This document shows, one piece after another, positions 59,541 through 64,000 of a DNA stretch of 64,000 nt (the stretch's first letter is position 1; every line of letters begins with the position of its first letter). The position numbers were made by a program, and so were the translations under genes. The notes beneath the pieces were generated by a model. It saw nothing but the letters and a program-made list of their open reading frames with translations. It was not told the origin of the DNA and ran no database searches. The DNA is from Psychroserpens sp041224425 (GTDB taxonomy: Bacteria; Bacteroidota; Bacteroidia; Flavobacteriales; Flavobacteriaceae): positions 248,001 to 312,000 of the forward strand of contig NZ_JBGFGL010000075.1 of assembly GCF_041224425.1 (NCBI RefSeq), written 5' to 3'.

Positions 59541-60044
59541 CTATATTTTATCCAGAGTCATTTCAAAAAATTGAATCCAATTTTCACCTCTCTTATATTC
59601 GCCTTTTTCGTACCATTTTTCTTGTTCATTTTTCCAAATAATATAACGTACGTTATCATTAGGATACCAGTACAGTTTATTTTCAATTATTTCAGCTCTA
59701 AATTCGGCATTCATTCCACTTGGTAGGTAAGACCTAAAAGTGTAGTTTTCATGCGTTTTATTGTAGGTTAGAATTGCTAGCGCATTATGAACAACTTTAC
59801 CGTTAGATATTCCTTTTCCTTCAATTAAAATTGCTGTTGAATCTAACTTGAATTCTATTTTTTCTGTTTGTTCAAACTCAGATTTTCCATTTCTACCCAT
59901 CATCCAACCATTACCTTTCCAATTTCCTACCATAAAAGCCAATTCTTTAATTTTGGCTTTAGATATAGAATCGGTTTCAGATGTTTGGGAAAAACCTGAA
60001 AAGGAAACTAAAAGGATTAAAAGAATTGTCAATGAATTTTTCAT
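59541..60044 (-). CDS. Secreted DUF1579-like beta-barrel protein
   Basis: This 167-residue protein has a signal peptide (cut near GFSQ, residue 20). The mature part reads LAFMVGNWKGNGWMMGRNGK and LAILTYNKTHENYTFRSYLP, in the manner of the DUF1579/THAP4-like heme or ligand-binding beta barrel. It ends 11 bp before the DUF6958-like gene starts. Confidence 0.7.
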   Translation of the reverse strand: MKNSLTILLILLVSFSGFSQTSETDSISKAKIKELAFMVGNWKGNGWMMGRNGKSEFEQTEKIEFKLDSTAILIEGKGISNGKVVHNALAILTYNKTHENYTFRSYLPSGMNAEFRAEIIENKLYWYPNDNVRYIIWKNEQEKWYEKGEYKRGENWIQFFEMTLDKI

Positions 60045-60065
60045 AATTTATATATTTAATTGGTT

Positions 60066-60938
60066 TTACTTTTCAATTATTTGGCTAAGGATGGAGTTAA
60101 ACTCTTTTGGGTTTTCCATATTTAGTAAATGGCCAACGTTCTCCATTTCTATTTTTTGGGAATTTTTTATTCTTTGGTGGTATTCTTCCGCTATCAGTGA
60201 AATGTCTTGAGCGTCTTGATTACCAAAGATAATGTAGGTTGGCACAGTTATATTTTCAAGTCTCTTACGAGCAACTATCGTATCTAACCTCGACCAATCT
60301 TCTTGCCAGTGGTTTCTTGTATTCTTTAAAATCATATCCAAACTTTTTGAATAGAACGATTCGCTCAACTGTTGCATTTGTCTTCTAGGTCCAACCACCC
60401 AGTTTTGGTGAAATAACTTAGAAGATTCTATTGTGTCCAAATTTTTTATAGCTTTTTGTCTGAGTTTATAATTTTCTGAAGCCAAACTGTCTTTAAAGTA
60501 ATTCCAGCCGTTTAGACCAGGTGAAACCAAGATTAATTTATCTACTCTGTCCTGAAAATTTAAGGTAAAATCTACACATATCATTGCACCCCAAGAAAGT
60601 CCGATAAGAGTGATTTTTTCATTAGCATGGCTAGATGTTATTTCGTTGAGTATTTCATAACCAAACAATGGTTCTTCCCCTTGAATTGTTTTTCCATGGC
60701 CTAAATCTGAAAATCTAATTAAGTGGTAAGAATCTTTAAATTCGTTTATCTGCTCGTCCCACATCTCTAAATCAAGGTATCCACCGTGAACAAATACTAC
60801 TGTTTTTCCTTTTCCTATTGATTCTACATGTATTTTATGTTCATTTATCGTAACAAAACTCTCGATAGAATCATTTTTTACTTCATTGCAGGAGATTAAT
60901 ATAATCGCTAATGAAAATGTAAATCTCAAGAATTTCAC
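60066..60938 (-). CDS. Alpha/beta hydrolase, lipoprotein form
   Basis: This 290-residue protein starts with GTG at 60938 and has a lipoprotein-like signal (IILISC, near residue 17). The hydrolase fold has VFVHGGYLDLEMWDEQI, nucleophile elbow LIGLSWGAMICVD, the acid in IFGNQDAQD and the base in NVGHLLNMENP. It would act in the periplasm or outer membrane on an unknown ester. It ends 21 bp before the DUF1579-like gene starts. Confidence 0.85.
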   Translation of the reverse strand: MKFLRFTFSLAIILISCNEVKNDSIESFVTINEHKIHVESIGKGKTVVFVHGGYLDLEMWDEQINEFKDSYHLIRFSDLGHGKTIQGEEPLFGYEILNEITSSHANEKITLIGLSWGAMICVDFTLNFQDRVDKLILVSPGLNGWNYFKDSLASENYKLRQKAIKNLDTIESSKLFHQNWVVGPRRQMQQLSESFYSKSLDMILKNTRNHWQEDWSRLDTIVARKRLENITVPTYIIFGNQDAQDISLIAEEYHQRIKNSQKIEMENVGHLLNMENPKEFNSILSQIIEK

Positions 60939-60960
60939 TTAGTAAGTTTTTTTAATACAA

Positions 60961-61095
60961 GCCAACGTGTTGGTTTATGGCTAATTATGTGATGTGTTCA
61001 GTAAGATAGCAAAAAATCTTAATAGGAGGAGAGAGGGACTCTCTATAACTCCGTGAAGGGTTCTTTATGCATAATGAGTTTACACCTTGTTATAC
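60961..61095. repeat. Full-length conserved spacer element (type copy)
   Basis: This 135-bp gap element aligns with 62883-63009 along most of its length. The first 50 bp from 60967 match in 41 of 50 positions, including the core GTTCAGTAAGATAGCAAAAA (60996-61015). Later blocks (ATAGGAG, then CTCTCTATAACTCCG, then GTTCTTTA) also have counterparts. Its ends are loosely inverted: CCAACGTGTTGGTTTATGGC at one side and CATAATGAGTTTACACCTTG at the other. Confidence 0.75.
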
Positions 61096-61108
61096 ATTTG
61101 TTAAAGCA

Positions 61109-61870
61109 TCAATTATCATATGAATCTATTTCCTTGATGACGTTTTCACCTACATCATCAAGCTGACCATATAGATCAATCATCCAGTCAAACTGAAAAG
61201 CCGCTAAGTTAATTACATTTCTATAGGATGCTGATGAGGTGTACTCTTTGAAATCCTGATAATATTCAGATTGTGGTGTCGCTCTTACGTTTAATGAATC
61301 TGGAGGGAGGAAAGCGGTGGCGAGTACCAACGATTTATCAAACTGAGTGGAAAGATAATTTTCTTGACCTTTAAGATAGCCATTATAACTTTCTTCATTT
61401 TGCGAAATGTCATCTACAAGTCGGTGGTAGCGAATCAAAAGAGAGTCTAAATCCGTATTGTTTATTTTGCCAAAGTAATTAGAGTTTTTTAAAGCTTCAT
61501 AGCCACCTGTGTTGGGTTTGAAATGAAAATCCATGAAGGCAGAGCCACAACCCATGAGCAGAAGCAGGTTTTCTTCATCCTTTTTATCTAGAATTGCCGT
61601 TCTTGCTTTCTTACAGAGATTTCCAATGTTTTTTCTATACTTAGTTAATGAATCTAGCATTCTCATATCTTCTTGGGTGTGCAATTTTATTTTTCCCAAG
61701 TATTCCCTTAAAGCTTTGTCATCTTTCTTTACCTGATTCCAATTGTTTATCTGAAGAGCAATCAAAATACCTATTACAACCAATAAAATCTCACCAATTG
61801 CATATTTCAAATACTTACTGGTTTGACTATTTGAAAGTAAGTCGTATCTGATTTTTCTGAAGATTTTCAT
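61109..61870 (-). CDS. DUF6090 membrane protein, copy 3
   Basis: This 253-residue protein starts KIFRKIRYDLLSNSQTSKYL, then the membrane helix GEILLVVIGILIALQINNWN. The rest is helical (EDMRMLDSLTKYRKNI, DFKEYTSSASYRNVIN) and unlike the C-terminal parts of copies 1 and 2. Function unknown. A full-length conserved spacer follows its stop, and a separate 136-bp gap lies upstream. Confidence 0.85.
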   Translation of the reverse strand: MKIFRKIRYDLLSNSQTSKYLKYAIGEILLVVIGILIALQINNWNQVKKDDKALREYLGKIKLHTQEDMRMLDSLTKYRKNIGNLCKKARTAILDKKDEENLLLLMGCGSAFMDFHFKPNTGGYEALKNSNYFGKINNTDLDSLLIRYHRLVDDISQNEESYNGYLKGQENYLSTQFDKSLVLATAFLPPDSLNVRATPQSEYYQDFKEYTSSASYRNVINLAAFQFDWMIDLYGQLDDVGENVIKEIDSYDN

Positions 61871-62006
61871 ATGGGTTAGTATTCGGTTTTAATGCAGTAG
61901 AAGGCGTTCGAGTTTTTTCAGTTTTGTTGTATTGAATAAATGTATGAAAAATTCCTTGTATTAACCTAGAGTACAATTCCCATTGACCATATACGTTGTT
62001 GTGGAG

Positions 62007-62558
62007 TTATTTCAATAATCTAAAAGAATCTATAAAGGAATCAATGTTCTTATCATTTTCTCCTAAATATGAAATGTTGTAAACTCTGTTTTCGACTCTG
62101 AAAATCCTACCAAGTGCCATTCCTTCAACTCCTTTTTCTTTTAATTCTTGATTTGTTTTCAACACGTAATACTCACCACTTAAACCATTGTGCTCAATAC
62201 TTTCTTGATAATCAAGGAAAAATGATTCTTCCATTTTATGAGTTAAGTTATTGATGCTTTGAGTATAAATTTGTTCATCAGTCATTGATTTTATCATATG
62301 TTCTGGGTAGTCGACATATTCTAAAATGAATAGCTTATTGACACCGAGAGTAGAGCGAAATATATGGATTTGAAACTCATCCAATCCCAATTTATTATCA
62401 ATCACTGAGTATTTAGGTTCAGTTGGGAAATCAGCGACGAAATTACCGGTTTTAGAGGCGTATTCTCCACCTTTTGTTTTATAAATGTTATCATTAGTTG
62501 TCTTTCCACATGAAAAAACAACCAAGAGAATTAAGGTGATTAAGGATTTTTTGATCAT
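62007..62558 (-). CDS. Lipoprotein of unknown function
   Basis: This 183-residue protein has a lipoprotein signal (LVVFSC, near residue 17). The mature domain reads NFVADFPTEPKYSVIDNKLG, LFILEYVDYPEHMIKSMTDE, EHNGLSGEYYVLKTNQELKE and ends YLGENDKNIDSFIDSFRLL. The pattern resembles small bacterial PsbP/DUF1795-like proteins, weakly. Downstream is CAACAACGTATATGGTC on the coding strand, a sequence of the type found at cassette ends. Confidence 0.65.
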   Translation of the reverse strand: MIKKSLITLILLVVFSCGKTTNDNIYKTKGGEYASKTGNFVADFPTEPKYSVIDNKLGLDEFQIHIFRSTLGVNKLFILEYVDYPEHMIKSMTDEQIYTQSINNLTHKMEESFFLDYQESIEHNGLSGEYYVLKTNQELKEKGVEGMALGRIFRVENRVYNISYLGENDKNIDSFIDSFRLLK

Positions 62559-62578
62559 ATCGAATTTGTTATATACAG

Positions 62579-62866
62579 TTATTTAAGTCCTTGTTCAATC
62601 GCGTTTTTATATTCAACTAATCTTTCGGCTACTTCAATATTTTTTGTTTTATTAAGTAACAAACCCATAGCAGTTGTCTCAATTTTTCCGAGTTGACTGG
62701 AAATTTTATGAACATCTTCCTCTATAGTATACTTCAAAATTGTTTTTACGTAGGAACTGTATTCTCCTCTTGCGCCAGGAATATCTGAAACGCCAATTGG
62801 ATCCCAAAGATAATAAAGTACCTCATCTATCCTTTGCGCTAGTTCCTGTGTTTTGTGACTGTTCAT
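62579..62866 (-). CDS. Small cytoplasmic protein of a widespread cassette-type family
   Basis: This 95-residue protein reads LAQRIDEVLYYLWDPIGVSD, then ARGEYSSYV and KIETTAMGLLLNKTKN. I recall closely similar RIDEVLHYVWDPIG proteins in many unrelated bacteria, often inside integron cassettes or beside toxin/immunity genes, but I cannot name a function. It stands 20 bp upstream of the lipoprotein gene and is preceded by a full conserved spacer. Confidence 0.7.
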   Translation of the reverse strand: MNSHKTQELAQRIDEVLYYLWDPIGVSDIPGARGEYSSYVKTILKYTIEEDVHKISSQLGKIETTAMGLLLNKTKNIEVAERLVEYKNAIEQGLK

Positions 62867-62882
62867 AATAATTACAGAATAT

Positions 62883-63009
62883 GTGTCCGTTTAAGGCTAG
62901 TTGAGCGATTTGTTTAGTAAGATAGCAAAAAACGACATAGGAGTAGAGTGGAATTCACCAGAATTCCGCAAACGTTCTTTAAAGGACTTATTAGCTATGC
63001 ACGCTGCTA
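62883..63009. repeat. Full-length conserved spacer element (second copy)
   Basis: Core GTTTAGTAAGATAGCAAAAA (62912-62931). It aligns with the element at 60961-61095 as described there. It also holds a perfect hairpin GGAATTC / GAATTCC (62951-62957 and 62962-62968). It runs from 17 bp upstream of the 95-residue gene's ATG into the stop codon of the thioredoxin gene. Confidence 0.75.
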
Positions 63010-64000
63010 TATGCTGGACTTTATCAGTTCAACAAGATCTTTTTCACTTGGTCTAGGTGCATTTTCATCTATTATTTTGCCGTCCTTGCCAAAAAGTAAA
63101 TACCTGGGAATAGTTTTAATGTCAAAATTTTTATAAAGACTGGATTTTTCCCAGTTTGCTATTATATAATTATCTACATCATTAGAGATATTCTCTAATT
63201 TTGATGCTCTTATCCAGGCTGAATAATCCTTGTCAATAGAAATTTCAATTATACTCAGTTCTGTTTTATTGAACTGCGATTTTAATTCCTTTAAATATGG
63301 CATTTCTTTTCGGCAAGGTGCACACCAGCTTGCCCAAAAATCTACAAGAACAATTTTTCCTTTATGTTTTGAAAGTACTTGTTCAAAGGTCAGTTCGTTG
63401 TCGTCAACTAGATTGGTTAAAATTCCAACAGTTCTATTGGTTGCGTTGAGTTGCTTTGCGTTCAGCTTTTGTTTGTCAACTACAGCATTCCATTTGTTTT
63501 TAAATTCTTGATTATGATTAACGTTGTTAAACGTTGTCAGATGCTTATCAAATTTTGCTTTTTCATTAAAATATATGCCCTTCAGATAGGAGTCCAATAA
63601 AACCTCTTTTGTGGATTCATTTAAAAATGTTTCTTGTTCATTAATAAAGTCAAATAGAACAGAATTCTTAACACGTTTATCATCTTTAAAATAGGAGTAT
63701 AAAATCAAAGCTCTCAAAAAACTTACATATTCTTTGTTGTCAAGCAATTCTTCTTCATTAAGGTTTATGTCCAAACTCTTAATGTCTAAATTCATATTTC
63801 GATTTTTAGCTTCTCTTAGTTTAGAAGTAGCGAATTTTAATTTTTGACTAATCTTTTGGGTTGCATAGAATTTTGCTGAAATGCTATTGTTGGACTTTAG
63901 ACTATCTAACAATTTAATTGAGTTTTTATATATTTTTTCTAAATCATAATTGTTGTTTTGGAATTTTTTATCATCAATCACTATTGCTTTGTTATTAATA
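63007..64000 (-). CDS. TlpA-type thioredoxin-fold protein, N-terminus outside window
   Basis: The frame is open to the window edge; GTG 63981 is probably internal. The visible 331 residues have a helical domain and then a TlpA domain with the active site VDFWASWCAPCRKEMPYLK and the cis-proline in IKTIPRYLLFGK. It should act on disulfides in the periplasm. The layout matches the full 515-residue paralogue at 34867-36414. The stop TAG lies inside the end of the conserved spacer element. Confidence 0.82.
   Translation of the reverse strand, partial: INNKAIVIDDKKFQNNNYDLEKIYKNSIKLLDSLKSNNSISAKFYATQKISQKLKFATSKLREAKNRNMNLDIKSLDINLNEEELLDNKEYVSFLRALILYSYFKDDKRVKNSVLFDFINEQETFLNESTKEVLLDSYLKGIYFNEKAKFDKHLTTFNNVNHNQEFKNKWNAVVDKQKLNAKQLNATNRTVGILTNLVDDNELTFEQVLSKHKGKIVLVDFWASWCAPCRKEMPYLKELKSQFNKTELSIIEISIDKDYSAWIRASKLENISNDVDNYIIANWEKSSLYKNFDIKTIPRYLLFGKDGKIIDENAPRPSEKDLVELIKSSI

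Noticed and set aside
1..64000. CRISPR array, tRNA, rRNA, transposase or prophage module
   Set aside because: No regularly spaced direct repeats, no tRNA-like T-arm with a cloverleaf, no rRNA stretches, and no integrase, capsid or DDE transposase motif were found on either strand. Small RNAs cannot be excluded by eye.

Overview
The window is chromosomal DNA of a member of the Flavobacteriaceae (Bacteroidota). The evidence is the AT-rich sequence, the lack of Shine-Dalgarno sites, promoter boxes of the TAnnTTTG type, many SPII lipoproteins (short signal plus LxxC), a type IX secretion (T9SS) C-terminal tail, and families largely confined to this group (DUF6090, DUF3124, DUF6428 and BspA-like proteins). 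I see no rRNA, tRNA, CRISPR array, phage module or transposase.

Layout. 1-9.3 kb (+ strand): the 3' end of dnaJ with two terminators, an ABC-2 exporter pair, an MscS channel, an outer-membrane protein, a sigma-54 activator without a DNA-binding domain, a PPK2 kinase, a secreted M28 peptidase and three small enzymes. 9.3-14.1 kb (- strand): a tight transporter operon (truncated Rossmann ORF, MFS, AtoE-like, APC, cupin lipoprotein). 14.2-18.8 kb (- strand): three exported proteins beside a TPR histidine kinase and LytTR regulator pair. 18.9-27.7 kb: housekeeping and metabolic genes (lysA, sucC, an APS-reductase-type cysH, uvrB, a glycosyltransferase). 27.8-36.4 kb: an M61 peptidase, a TIGR02757 protein, RidA, an exported acetolactate-decarboxylase-like lipoprotein, an Fe(II)/2OG oxygenase, an M23 peptidase and a TlpA-like thioredoxin lipoprotein. 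36.5-39.1 kb: an arsenic operon (arsR, DUF6428, arsenate reductase, ACR3) with two nearly identical 31-bp operator-like boxes and its own terminator. 39.1-43.8 kb: an MBL hydrolase, DUF985 cupin, TauE/SafE, a second MscS, and an ABC ATPase translationally coupled to a tiny membrane protein. 44.1-46.2 kb (+ strand): a PAP2 phosphatase followed by an exported protein with a PI3K/HipA-like catalytic loop.

46.2-64.0 kb is different in character. Every gene is on the - strand, most are small exported or lipoprotein genes with no shared pathway, and they are separated by spacers. At least four spacers share a 50-65 bp block with a 20-nt core. Two of these are about 130 bp long and match along their whole length. 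Three DUF6090 paralogues are scattered through this part. It resembles a gene-cassette array with attC-like or otherwise mobile spacers, although no integrase is present in the window. This is the most promising candidate for an undescribed system here.

All functional names are inferred from motifs read by eye. No database search was run.
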